Shown here piece after piece: positions 36,681 to 49,000 of a stretch of DNA of 64,000 bases; the first letter of the stretch is position 1, and each line of letters begins with the position of its first letter. Origin of the DNA: Blumeriella jaapii (taxonomy: Eukaryota; Ascomycota; Leotiomycetes; Helotiales; Drepanopezizaceae); contig VWND01000004.1 in the NCBI GenBank assembly GCA_009599575.1, positions 922,001 to 986,000 on the forward strand. Reading direction: 5' to 3'. The notes beneath the pieces were generated by a model. That model searched no databases. It was not told the DNA's origin and saw only the letters and a list, made by a program, of their open reading frames with translations. The translations under genes were made by a program, and so were the position numbers.

Positions 36681-36948
36681 TATAACGATTTATTCTTTTG
36701 CTATTTTTCGTATCATTCCAGCAATTACGTATAGCTGCAAGCTTTCTGGTTTTCTGATGGGTCTTTTTATCAATTGTAAAAATTATTTATATATATAAAT
36801 TTTTTTCTTTTAGCAACTTCTGCTTTTTGCAGTTGTTGATTTTAAATAAATATTTTTGTTACAGAACCAAAGGCTCGTTTCTTATACTATGTGAACACGG
36901 CGACCAGTTGACTGATCTCCCAGCCCTCCGACTGATTAGATCGTCACA
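36681..36948 (+). repeat. Gyp1-c 3' LTR (268 bp, short subtype)
   Basis: Starts TATAACGA, ends TCGTCACA; a single GCAATTACGTATAGCTGC sub-repeat. It is 28 bp shorter than LTRs of Gyp1-a and -b, exactly one sub-repeat unit. Confidence 0.94.
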
Positions 36949-38506
36949 AAGGTAACCGCGGCGGTATCGTTAAAAACGTCGGCGTAATCGTCGTATTTAA
37001 AAAATAATTAATACTGTTTTTTAATAGTTTTTTTTGAAACGATATAAAACGCTTGCTTTTTTTGGATTTTTTTTTTAAAACGTTTAATTGTAACGAAATT
37101 AAATAATAAGCGTTCGATTAAATATCGCTACGATTTAGCTCGAAAACTTATAATAGAATCGATATTTCGTAATTAAAAAAAACTTAAAATAAATAAAACT
37201 TTAAAATATTTATATCGTAAGCTACGAAATCGCTTTGTATTTTTTTTAATTATTTTATAATTATTTATAGCACGAATAAATTACGTATACGTGTCGTAAA
37301 TAATTAATTTTTTTTAACCGTAAATAAATTAATACGTTTTTAAATTGATTTTCATTTATATTTAATTAATAACTTTTGGATTACGCAGTTTTTTTCCGCG
37401 CCGCAATCGATAAAAGCTCGTTTCGTACGAGTTTCGCTTTTGGCTTTTTTAATTTCGATTGAAATTATTATTTTCTGCCGTTTTTTTTCGCTCGATTTTA
37501 TGAATAGCGACGAAATTAAAATCGAGCGAAAGCTTTTTCCGAATTCTTAGATTTATTAATTTCGAAGCAGTTTAAAATCATATATTTTTTTCTATTGCAT
37601 TTATAATATTCGATTTTTAAATAATTAGCTATTAGATATTTTGTTTTTTAACAGCGTTTATATTTCGAAAAAAAAATTGTTAGAAATTCTAGAACTTTAA
37701 GAAATTTTATTAAAATTATCGTTTTCTCGTTTCTTTTTTTATTTATATTATATTTTCGAATCGAAAACGATATATATTTGTTTTGGTTTTTAAGGTTTAA
37801 TCGTAAGTATGAATTTTTTCTTTTTTTTTACGTTCGTTTCGTCGTTTATTATTTTTCTTTTCGTCGCTGATAATTTTATTAGCATTTTCGATACGACGAG
37901 CGATTAATATTAATTTTTCGTAAAAACTTGTAGCCGCAGTATTGCTTCGATTAATAATTTTTTTTCGAAAAGTAAATCGGAGCTTTGCGAAAAGCATTTT
38001 TTTTTAAAAGTATCGTTTGTTATTTGCAATTGCTATTCGAAATTATTTAAATAAACAACGAAATCGTCAACCGATTTATGCTTTTTTTGCTTCGCTTTAT
38101 CGTATTAATTCCAGACGGCGATTTCTCGGTTTTTCGCGTTTATTAAAAAGTTTAATATTTATTTTTTAAAATCGTTTTTATAGTTCGAATATTCGTAGAA
38201 CGTCGTTCGTATCCGGTCCACTTCTTTTTTTATCGAAAACTAGAATACAAGCGTTAATTTTCTTTTAATTAATATAAAATATTACTTTTTTATTTTGGCG
38301 GAAATTTCGCTTTGCACGCCGAATAAAAAATTAAGCTTTTTTTAATATTTTTCCTTCGATATATTAAAAAAAAATATTTTTAATGCTTTTCGGCTCGAAT
38401 TCGCTGTATTTTTTTACAAAAAATATAATATGCTCGAAAAATATGCTAAATCGTTTTTAATAAATATAATAATAGTTATGCTTCGAAAATATTTTATAAA
38501 AATCGC
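36949..38506 (-). pseudogene. Gyp4 gag (two zinc knuckles) and protease
   Basis: Minus strand. The capsid at about 38170-37800 reads V-W-N-Q-Y-D-K-A-K-Q-K-K-H-K-S-V-D-D-F-V-V-Y-L in consecutive pieces, a typical Gag helix region, and continues in the open frame 37997-37797. At about 37690-37570 two CCHC knuckles stand in tandem: K-R-C...T-K-Y-L-I-A-N-Y and Y-K-C-N-R-K-K-Y-M-I-L-N-C, with the His residues and some Cys now Tyr. A protease-like part follows and ends with Y-A-D-V-F-N-D-T-A-A near 36980, the linker that precedes RT in gypsy elements, where Gyp1-c is inserted. Gyp5 interrupts the other end at 38506. Gyp4 is the oldest layer visible. Confidence 0.72.
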
Positions 38507-38944
38507 TGTGACGACGTGGCCCGTCCGGCTCGGCCCTTCGGCTTCCCGGCCTTGGCCCCTTGGCCCCTTGGCCCCTTCGGCCCTTCGGCCCTTCGGCCCC
38601 TGCCGAACCTTAAACCCATATGTATATAGCTTTTTCCAGCAGAACCTCTTCCAGGTTCTGCACCTTGATATTCTAAGCCCTTTGCTTACCTGTTCTCCAG
38701 TCTACGTGTCGTCATATTATATTAAGGTCAAACACCCTCTTTTTCAGCCTCGAAGCTACACCTTTATTTTTCAGATTACTTCGGCGTTTGTAACCTTTCT
38801 ACTGCGACGCCGCCATACTGTTATGGCCTAAGGCTTTTAAGCGAGACTAAAGGCACGGATCCGCATAATTTGTACTTAAACTTTTCTGAGACTTCTATTT
38901 TTTTAGAATAATATATCCCCGATCTTAAGAACTACCTTGTTCTA
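38507..38944 (+). repeat. Gyp5 5' LTR (about 438 bp)
   Basis: Begins TGTGACGACGTGG; the inner end is uncertain (38944-38950, set by the following primer-binding site). It keeps a GC-rich minisatellite of 9-mers CTTGGCCCC and CTTCGGCCC (about 38531-38600) and many unmutated CpA sites. A CATATGTATATAGC stretch near 38617 may be the TATA region. Confidence 0.75.
38531..38600. repeat. 9-bp GC-rich minisatellite in the Gyp5 LTR
   Basis: Units CTTGGCCCC then CTTCGGCCC in tandem; the most GC-rich spot in the window. Confidence 0.9.
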
Positions 38945-38950
38945 TTTTTC

Positions 38951-38974
38951 TGGCGATTAACGCAGAGATTCGAA
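38951..38974 (+). promoter_or_regulatory. Gyp5 primer-binding site
   Basis: TGGCGATTAACGCAGAGATT continues with CGAA. Its complement reads like the 3' end of a tRNA: a T-loop TTCGAAT, T-stem, acceptor strand and terminal CCA, with one extra base relative to standard spacing. Such a site primes minus-strand cDNA synthesis. Confidence 0.65.
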
Positions 38975-41900
38975 TACAAAGCTTTTGACTTTTTTTTTTA
39001 TTGCAAAAAAACAATTATCTTTTTTTGCATATACATTCGACTATTAATATGATATTAAAAACTCAATAAAAAGAAAAACAAAAATCTTATTAAAACTCTT
39101 TTGAAATTGTATAAGTAAGCATTTGATTCACTTATATAAAAAGAAAAAAAAAAACTTGTTAAACGCAATTTAAAAGGAAAAAGCTTTTTATTTAAAGATT
39201 TCAAAAAAAAAAGAAATTATAATATAAAAATTATCATCCGAAACACTCGCGAAAATATCGACTTTTAAAAGCAAAAAGAAAAATACGAAAAAACTCGTAT
39301 TAGCAATAATAATACATTTGAAAAAAAAATTATTAATTACAAAAAAAAAAAAATTTAATAAAAAAAAAAACTTATCGTTATTATATATATTATTTTAATA
39401 TTTGTTAACGATATATTAAAAAAAACATTATTAATTAGCATTACATTTATTTCAGTTTTTAATATGCTATCAATTATATCGGCACTATTTTTATTTAGAT
39501 TTAATAAATCAAATAATTTTACGAGCGATATATTTGCTAAAAAATAGTTTAACCGTTTGAATTATAATTTTAAAATCTTCGGGTTTCTCAATTCCGAATC
39601 TGCTTTATACTTACGTGCAATTGCTATTTTATTTAAAAGTAAATTATTAAAGCTGTTTAAATTTAATTATAAAATAAAAAGCATTTTAGCGAACAAATCG
39701 AATTGCTTTAAAATAAAAAAAATAAAAGGTTATTAATTAATTAGTAACCCAATACTTAGCTAATTAAAACCCGGTAGGAAAAATTAATATTAATAATAAA
39801 ATCGGAGAATTAGCTTAAAAAAAAGATAAAACAATAATACAATACTACTTTCGAACAATTATATTATTAAAAATTATTAAGCGCGAAAAACATAAAAGAA
39901 TTCATATTAAATAATACTTTTTTATCAGATTTTTATTAAACGGATATAAATCGGCATTTTTTTAAAATCGTTATTAAAGCTTTTATAATCGGTATTAAAA
40001 ATAAAAAACTACGATTATATGTATTTAATATCAACGTTCTTTTATACCTATGCTTATAAAAAGTATATAAAATATTATTATTTTCCGAAACTGTATTAAA
40101 AACCAAAAATCAAATTCTTTTATTTATTAAACAAAAGCGCTACGTTAAAAACTTAAAAAAAATAATTGAAAAGAAATCCGGAATGCCTGCTTTTATTGCA
40201 TTAATATTATATATAAATAAAAATTATATTATTTATTTCTTAAATCAATTAATAATTCTTTCTTAAATCGTACGACTAATACAAATCGTTTTTTCTTACA
40301 AATTGCTCGCTAACAAAACATATAATACTAAACAACCAATCTTTAATAACAGTTTTATAATAATAATCTAATAATTAAAAAAATCGACGTTTCGGAAATT
40401 ATAATAATAATAATAATCAAAACACTCGAAATCTTTAATTATTTTAACAACGTTTAATCGTATCTTTGAAGCTTGCATTTAAATTCAAAAACCTTTTTGT
40501 TAACAAATCACGCTAATACGACAAAAACAAAAATAAACTCTTTTGTATCGGATATAATTAATATAAATATATCAAATTAAAATGCATTAATATTTGGCTG
40601 ATAAATTAGAAAAAAGCTTATTTTATCGCTATTTTCTATTCAAATCGATTTGTTTTTGTTAATATACTTAAAATTATAAATAAATTTTAAATAAAAAAAA
40701 TTAATTTACACTAAGATTTACTATTGCTATTATCAGACCAAGCAACACTTATTATATTATTTTATCAAAATCAAAAAAAACATTTATATAAGCTTTTCCT
40801 AATACGCAAATAGCCGAAATGCTTTAATTGAAAACGAAATTTGTTTTAATTAAAATTTTAACCTTAAAATATTAAAAATGAAAAATAATCTGATATACCG
40901 AATAAAAAATAACAAAAACTTATTTTTTTTCAAAAAGCATTTATTTGAACGTTTTTATAGCTATTCGATCAAAAAAAAAAAAGAAAATAATTGTATTTTT
41001 AAAAAATATAAATGCTATTAAACAAATTCCCGTTGCTAAAAAAATTAATAATACTTTTATTGCTTTCGTAGCCTTTGCTGCGAAAAAGCTTCGAAAGCTA
41101 CGAAATATTATAAATCGAGCAGGAAAAAGTTTTATTAATTATAAGAACTTGGCAATTAAATTTAAAATCATAATCAATCTTTTTGAATTGTTTCAATTAT
41201 TATTAAAAGTTTTAAAACAATTCCGAAAGCTTAGTATTAAACGAAATAATCGAAAAACCCAAAAAAATATTAATATTATTTCAATTATTATTATTATATT
41301 AGTTATATTATTTGCAACACGACCAATTGCAATTAAATCTTTTATTTAAATTATATCTTATCAAATAAGCATAAAGTTAAAAGCAATAGCTTTTAGAATT
41401 TATTTAAACGACAAAGCTTGGAAAAATCCAAGCTATTATTCGCATTAAAAAACAAATGAAATAATCGACGTCAGTTTGTTTAAAAGCATAGCTTTTATTA
41501 ATCAGAGTTTAATATTGTTTTGATTTCGATAAATCTAATAAAAAAGTTGAAATTGAAACTTATTATTCTGAAGTTCTAAAGTATTAAAAAATGTTATTTA
41601 TAAAATTGCAAACGGAAAAGTTTATAATTTATTAAAATATATTATTTTGTATATAAATATAAAAAGCATTTGGCGATATATAAATGCTTTTATTCGGGAA
41701 TTATTAAAACTTAAAAACAATATTTTACAGCTTTTTTTGGAATTGCTATAGCTTTATATAATAAATGCTTATTTTGATATTGTCAAAAGCAGGATTTCAA
41801 TTAATAGCAATATAAAAGAAAAAAAAAGGATTATATTGCAAAAACCAATTTTCCAAATGCTTACCACGGAAATTAATTTGGTTTTTCATTTTAATTTTAA

Positions 41901-43560
41901 ATCGAAAAAATCTTTCGAAAATTTTATAATTAAATTCGGTTTTTTACCAAGCTCGAAAAAAACCGATAATAATAATATTAATATAATTAATAAGAAGGAT
42001 TTTATATTAAATAATTCGAATAATATTTATTTTTCGGAAAACTAAAACTTAAGCATCGTTTTGAAAATAGCGGAAAAAACTAATTAATAATAATAAAAAA
42101 AAGCTAGCTTTATTTTTTTTTAAAAAAAAAAAAACATTTCCAGTTTTTAATTCGCAAAGCCTAAATCACTTATATTTATATCCAAATACTTTTTGCTAAA
42201 ATACATATCAGAATCTTACTTATTGATTTTCTATTATAATTATACAATTTACAAAACGTATTATATTAAAACAATTATTAATAGCATTACTCCTAGTGCA
42301 ATTAAATTGCAAATTTACCAAAACTCTATTTAAGAAAAAAAAAAGCTATTTTTTTTTCCGATAATAAAAAAAGTGGTACGACTATTATTAAAAAAAGTTT
42401 CCGACGATATTTTTCACGAATAAGCAATCTTTTATAAACTGACGTTTAAAAATAAAATCTTCGCAAACAAATTGAAAAACGTACAAAAACTAATATATAC
42501 TTATCGAAAAATTAATAGCACCGGTTTTAATAAGTTTTCGTATACAAATTTGTATATATATCGACACAAAATTCTTTCAAACGCATTATTAATAGCCGAT
42601 AATACATTTCGAAAATACATTTCCGTCAAATTAGCTTAGCTGAATAAAACGCTGAATAAAAAGATTCGTTATAATATTTTCGAATTTATTTATATAAACC
42701 AACGGCAGGCTATTTAATTAAAATAATTATTTTTATTTTATAAACATTTTTGTTAAATCCCGATTTAAAAAAAAAGAATAATATCGAATTATATTCGATT
42801 ATTTTAAAATCAAAAAGAAAATACTTAATTGCATATTAATCGGATTTAATAATTATGCAGCGTATTTTAATAATCCGTTTTATAAAATTTTTAATTAATT
42901 TTATTTAAAACACGGTTATTAAAATATTTAAATCTATTTAGAAAACAAACATATATATGCTTTTTCAGCTTCCGGTTATTTATAAATGCAATTTATTAAA
43001 ATGCTTAAAAAAAAAAGCTTCCAGCGCTTTTTTCTTATATCTAACTAATTAAAATTATGCTCGGAAATATATCGAAATCTCAACGGACAATTAATAAAAA
43101 ATATAATAATTCGAAACCGTTATTATTTTTTTTTTTATTTTATAAAAAAGAATTTTGAATTGCAAAAACTAAACTTTTATATAAATAACATTTTCAACGG
43201 AAATGCTAATTTTAAAAAAGCTTTTGCATTTTTAAAAAACCATTTGTTATTTCGTTTGTTATAAAATTAATTCAAACTTTTTTTTTTAAAAAATGCATTC
43301 TGTTTAATAGCAAAATTATAACTTTAGGCCTCCGTTAAAAAGCCGGAAAATCATATATTAAAGCTAAAAAATCGAAAGCATTGAAAATCTGGGCAGTATT
43401 TATTAATATAACAAAAATACGAAAATTCTTAAATGCAATTTAGATTATTAAAAACTAAATAAATAAAAAACTTCGCAGAAATTGCTAAATTATTAAATCG
43501 TTTTATTGAAAACGTGTTTTAGAAATAAAAAGCTTTTAAAATAGTTTTTTTTTTATTAAA
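38975..43560 (+). pseudogene. Gyp5 gag/protease/RT region, degenerate
   Basis: About 4.6 kb between the primer-binding site and RNase H. By position it must hold gag, protease and RT. One 134-codon frame (40945-41349) is rich in Lys, Ile and Asn, and another lies at 41836-42045; I recognise neither. No DSG or YxDD could be placed. The stretch 42360-43300 has long stop-poor pieces on the plus strand that may be the RT. Confidence 0.4.
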
Positions 43561-43589
43561 CAATTATTATAATCGAATAGTAAAAAAGG

Positions 43590-44010
43590 CCGGTTATATA
43601 CTATTAGTGTCGGTTTTAATATATACGGACGCATTTGCATTTACCGATAAATATTATATATTTCAACGGCAAAAAAAAAAGTTTGCATCAGTTCTATTAT
43701 TATATAACAGTTTTTTATTTATCAAAACCTAACAAAACTACGAAATATACAAAAAAAAGCTATTAATTATAATCGAATATTGCAAAAAATACTTTTATAT
43801 AATACGCTGCGACGAACCTTTTATTTTATATATTAATTATATTTTTTTAAACATTTTTTTTTTTTTATTTAAATCCATCCACGAAAGAATTTATGCCCGA
43901 TAAGCAGCTGAAATAAAAGTTTTAAATATAGCAATTTATTATATTAAAAATCCTAGAAATAAAATAGCTGATATTTTATTAAAAACTATTTTTCTTGGTC
44001 AAAACTGCTC
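43590..44010 (+). pseudogene. Gyp5 RNase H
   Basis: Plus strand: I-Y-T-D-A-F-A-F, then N-Y-E-I-Y-K-K-K-L-L-I-I-I-E-Y and D-E-P-F-I-L-Y, then H-E-R-I-Y-A-R followed by a TAG (ancestral TGG), and finally Y-I-K-N-P-R-N-K-I-A-D-I-L. This is the Ty3 RNase H pattern (YxIxxKELLAI and NxxADxLSR). It would degrade the RNA strand of the RNA-DNA hybrid. Confidence 0.75.
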
Positions 44011-44479
44011 GAAAGCAGATTTAAATAAATTTAAAATATTAAATAACAAAAAAAAAGTATGGATTTGAAAAAACGAAATTAATAATTATAAAAAATTATA
44101 AAAAAAAATTGCAAATTTTTTAATGCAATTAAAAAAAATAAAAATTAAATGTATCCGAAAAATAATCCAATTACTAATAATTTAAAAACTAGCAAAAACC
44201 TTTTTAGCCGATATTAATTTAATATTATTTTTTTAAAAAAAAAAAAAAAAAAACTATATGCTAAAATTAAAGCCCGAAGTTTTATTTGCAAAAGTGTTAT
44301 TATTGCCAAAAAATAAAAGTATTGCAAAATCAATACCTGCTATTATTATAAATTTAAAACAAGCGTACGAAAATTACTTTTGGTATTTAAAAGTTTTTAA
44401 ATACTTTTACCGATAAAAATATTCGATAAATTACGACAAAATCCGAAAAACATAATTATAACGCAAAACATTTAAATAC

Positions 44480-45290
44480 AAATAGAAAAACAACGCCTTT
44501 TGATATAAATGGAAAAATGTTTACAAAAAATATTTAATCCCCGGCCAAATAGTTAAAGCCTTAGTAGCTGCATATAATTAAAAAAATCATTTTGCAGCAA
44601 CGATTATTACGAAAAAAACTAAAAAATATTTAATAATTAAATATTATTCAGAATATATATTTTTATATTAAAAAATGCTTATAATATGCAAAGTTTAGAG
44701 TTGCTAATAAACCCTAACTATTGTTAAGTATAATAGTTTTAGGTTTTATAAAATTATTAAAAGCTGATTTTTTGTGGCCTTTTTCCTAAAGTTTTATCAA
44801 AATGCAAATTTCTACTATTTATAATCGATTATTTTTCGAAGTTTTTCTGGATTTACCTATGCTTTTTACTAAATTCAAAATAAATAATCAAAAGCTTTAT
44901 TTTATTATTTCAATTAAATAAATATCCGATTGGATTTTACGTTAATTTAAAAAGTCATTTCGGTAATATAATCAAAAGGTTTATAAGAAAAAAAAGGGTT
45001 TTATAAACTAACTTTTTTATTGCATCGAAAAAATCGATTAGTATAGCCGAAAAAGCTATAGAAATAATACAAAAGGCTTTGGAAAAAACTGGTGAAAAGT
45101 TTAAAAAGAAAATTAAAATTATAATTTTCGAAATTAATATAAAAGAAATTCCTTTTCTCGGATACTTACTATTTAATATTTAAAAAGGATATTAATCAAA
45201 AGCGGCTATAAATATAACTTTTTCGGGATACCACGCTAAAATTGTTTATCGAACCCTTATTAATTAAGGTTTTCTTGATATATGTTAAAA
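44480..45290 (+). pseudogene. Gyp5 integrase
   Basis: A possible zinc-binding part lies at 44550-44700 (N-H-F-A-A...C-K-V). The core starts at about 44770: C-G-L-F-P-K, then F-I-I-D-Y-F-S keeps the first catalytic Asp; Y-V-N-L-K-S-H-F-G-N near 44940 has Asn for the second Asp; A-E-K-A-I-E-I-I-Q-K near 45050 carries the Glu. The tail has G-Y-H-A-K-I-V near 45220. The remaining 480 bases to 45768 hold no frame that I recognise. Confidence 0.7.
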
Positions 45291-45768
45291 CGCAGATTCA
45301 GCAAATTATAAAAAATAAAATAATACAATTTTAAAATATATTATTACAAAGCAAAAAATCATTTAAAATATATTTTAAATTACAAAACAACGATAAAATA
45401 ATGCATTTAAAAAAATGCTTAAATTAAAAACCTTAATGCCAAAGTTATTAATTATATTATATAACCATATAATTGCAAAGTAAAAACTGAAACTATTTTA
45501 AAAAAAACCTTTCCGCGTTTTTTGGTTTCGGAAAAAAATATATAAAATCTTATACGTTAAAACAATTAAACCGGAAATCTATTTCAAAACGATTTTATAT
45601 CGATTAATTAAAACCTTTTTACTTACGCACTGCTTATTTTATTACAAAATCAAAAAAAAAAATACTTGCGTATTTAAACCTTTGTATAAAAATATCGCAA
45701 TATTTAATTCCGCTAAATCTTCGTGCAGAATTTAAAAAAAGAAAAATAAACCATGAAATTATATTTTT

Positions 45769-46036
45769 TGTGACGATCTAATCAGTCGGAGGGCTGGAAG
45801 ATCAGTCAACTGGTCGCCGTGTTTATATGATATGCGAAACGAGCCTTTGGTTTTGTAACAAAAATATTTATTTAGTATTAACAACTGCAAAAGGCAGAAA
45901 TTACTAAAAAAAGAAAGTTTTATATATATAAATAATTTTTATAATTGATGGGAAACCTACCAAAAAATCAGAAAGTTTGCAATTATACGTAGTTGCTGGA
46001 ATAATACGAAAGATAGCAAAAAAGTAAATCGTTATA
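45769..46036 (-). repeat. Gyp1-d 3' LTR (268 bp, short subtype)
   Basis: On the plus strand TGTGACGATC...TCGTTATA; a single sub-repeat. Continuous with the chromodomain on its right. Confidence 0.94.
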
Positions 46037-46059
46037 TTATTTCTTCGTCCGAAAAAAGC

Positions 46060-49000
46060 GCGCTTTCGAGCTTTTATTTATTAGTACGTCGCTATTTAAA
46101 TAATCGTACGAATTCAAATCTTCGGAATACGCTTTTAATTAGTTTATAAGTTTTGCAAAAAAACCGGGGAGCTTTTTATACGCTAAATAAAAATCGCGCA
46201 TTTTTAAAAAAGCGTATATAAAATCAAACGCGGAATACTACGTTAGATTTTTATTTAAGCTTATTTAAAAAGCTTTGTATTAAAAGGTTTTCCGCTGCAT
46301 TCGACAAGCGATTAATTTTTCGATTTCGTATTTAAGTTTATTAATTATATTAATAAGTTCAAGAGTTGGGTTAATCTGATTTGAAAACGCGTCGTTAGCT
46401 GTTTTACGCAATCGATTAGCGTAAAAAACTGGATGTACGTTTATAATATTAAAAAAGTTTAGCTTGAAAGCGTTATCGAAAATTTTAACTACAATTTTGA
46501 AAGGGCCGTTTGGAAAATTGTCGAGCTTGCGAAAGGGCCGGAAAATCGGAAATAAACGCATATCGAGCTATACGTAATCGCTAACGTTAAAATCGATCGC
46601 GCGGCGAAATTCATTCGCGCTTTTTTTTATTTTATCGTAAGTTTATTAAAAATGCGATTTGGCGAAGTTTCAGGCGTCGTAGTAGCGGCGAGCGTACGTA
46701 CGAGCTTCGTTTGCGTTTAGCTTATATAAAAAATTGAAAAAAAAAGAAAATATCGAGCTTTCAGTTTTAATTAATATAAAAAGTATAATCCTATATAATT
46801 TTAAAAAGTGAAAAGCTATTTAGATTTTCGTATAAAAAAATTATTTAAGCGAAATTTATTGTTAAAAAAAATTCGTTTTAATCGTTTAATAAAAATTTAC
46901 GAAAAGTCGAAAGCGTTTTTGCAGATATTAATTGTAAATTTCGGTTTAACCGTCGGTTTTAAAATAAACGGCTATCGAAAGTTTTAATTGCGTATCGAAT
47001 ATTTTATTTAATTTAAATTAAAAAATAAATTAATACTAAAAGCTACGATCGCTAATAATACTTTTTAAAAGGCCAAAATACTTGTATACGTGGAATACAT
47101 ACAATTTGGCGAAGCTTCGAGCGTCGATATTTTTATAGCAAAAAATCGAAATAGCTTGCTTAGAAAAGCGATTTATTATTACGAATACGTTATCGTAATC
47201 GTATTTGTTTTTATTAAAATTGCAAAGGTTTATTATAATATGCTTTTAAAAATGGTCAGAAATAAAAAAAAACTGAAAAAAGCCGGGGCGTTTATTTTTT
47301 AAAACAGAATTCTTTCGATAAGCGTAATAATTGCGATAATATTGTTTACGAAAGCTGTTATATTTCGCTAATAATATTAGTCCGAAAGCAATTGCGTAGT
47401 TTTGCGAGCGCTGAAATAAACGGTGGAAATTTGGTCGTGCATTTTTTATATAAAAGCTAAACGAAAATAATCGACGTTTGATATTATTAAGCGACCGTAA
47501 TATAGCAGCAGATCGCGTTTAAATATATACAAAATATTATTATCGTCGTTTTTTTTCGTAGCGTTTCGTATAGTTTTTTTTCGGAAAGCTATTAAACTGC
47601 TAATTATGCGATTAGCGTAAAAAATTTAATTAACGATACGAAATGCGAAAAAGAAATTAGCTATTTTAACGATAAAAACAGCTGTTTCGAAAGCCGTGGA
47701 AAATCGAAGTTTTTTAATTAAAAAGCGGTGATCGATTTAATTTGCTCGAAAAAAGGTTTGCAAACGCTAAATGCGTTTAAAAAAGTTTTGGCGGTCGAAT
47801 TCGTTCGTACGACGTATTAATACGTTAGCTAAAAAGTTGTTTTTATTTGGCTTATACGTAATAAAAAAGTTGTAATCGGCGAAAAGCTCGGCCCAGCGTG
47901 CTTATCGAGCGTTTAAAAATTCAAAAATCATAAAGTATTTTAAAGCTTTGTAATTAATAATAATTTTAATTTAATAAATTAAATTAATTAATTTAATACG
48001 AAAATTGCTTAGAAATCTTACGATTACGAATATTTTTTTATCGTATACGATATAGTTTAGCTTTGCGAAAGCTATAGTTTTGCTAAATAAGCGATTGAAA
48101 GCCAATCGTCGCTATGAAATTGCGAAAAAACAAAAGCTATTACGCCGTCGGAAGCGTTAGTTTTTAATATGCAAAAAAGTTTTTGCCTGTAATATTATAG
48201 AACTGATGCAATAATAAAAGCTAATATAAAAAAATCGAAATTTATTTAATATTTAAAAATGAAATTGTAAAAAACGTTAGCTTTAGTTAAATAAATTAAA
48301 AGCTTTGCAATTACACGTAGTTTCGAATAAAACGTCGGTAGAAGTTACAAAAACCAAAAAAGTTTTGTATATTTTTTATAATAATAAAAGGCTTTTAGTA
48401 AACGATTACGAAAACTTTTTTTAGGTTTACTTTTAAGCTTTTAATAAAAATAATAAAGCCTAAGTAACGGGTTCGGATAACGTGGAATTCAGATTTTCGA
48501 ATATCGGCCTGCAATTCAGCGTTAGCGAGCTTTTGAAATATTTTACGAACGTATATAACGTATTTTAAAAAGTCGGACGAATAAATAAAAATATCGTTTA
48601 GATATATAATACAAAAATCGTTTAAATAATCGAAAAAAACGTCGTTTATATAACGTTGATAAATTGCGAGTTTATTAATAAGGCCAAAAGATAGCATTTT
48701 GCATTTATAAGCGCCGTAACGCATACGAAACGTCGTTAGTTTTTTACTAGCGGGATTTATTTGAATTTTATAAAAGGTTTAACGAATATCGAGCTTCGTA
48801 AAAATTCGTGCTTTCGAGAAACGAGCAAAAGTTTTATCGATAAAAAGAAAAGGATAGCGATTTTTACGAATAACGTTATTAAAAGCTCGATAATCGATAC
48901 AAAAACGTAATAAATCGTCGGGTTTTTTAGCGAAAAGCATTAAAGCAGCGAAAAAAGCGGTGGAAGATTCGATAAAATTTTTATTAAAATTATTTTACAA

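Larger units (their letters stand above)
35639..36948 (+). mobile_element. Gyp1-c: 3' end of a Gyp1 chromovirus
   Basis: Starts in the integrase core, at the point matching about 3660 in Gyp1-a, directly at the Mar1 TA, and runs through the integrase, chromodomain and 3' LTR. The 5' part is missing from this side; the model is that Gyp3 split it, and the 5' half lies left of the window. Right target duplication AAGGT (36949-36953). It inserted in Gyp4 pol just before the RT. Confidence 0.92.
38507..45768 (+). mobile_element. Gyp5: Ty3/gypsy element, 5' LTR to integrase
   Basis: Begins cleanly with TGTGACGACGTGG inside Gyp4 gag (left target duplication ATCGC at 38502-38506). It contains the 5' LTR, a tRNA-like primer-binding site, a long degenerate internal part, RNase H and integrase. 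It is cut at 45768 by Gyp1-d, so its 3' LTR should lie right of the window. The coding strand is A-rich and poor in CpG, unlike Gyp1 whose coding strand is T-rich and CpG-rich. Confidence 0.83.

Noticed and set aside
38430..38831. Proline- and leucine-rich ORF across the Gyp5 LTR start
   Set aside because: It joins Gyp4 sequence to the LTR minisatellite across an insertion boundary, so it cannot be an old gene.
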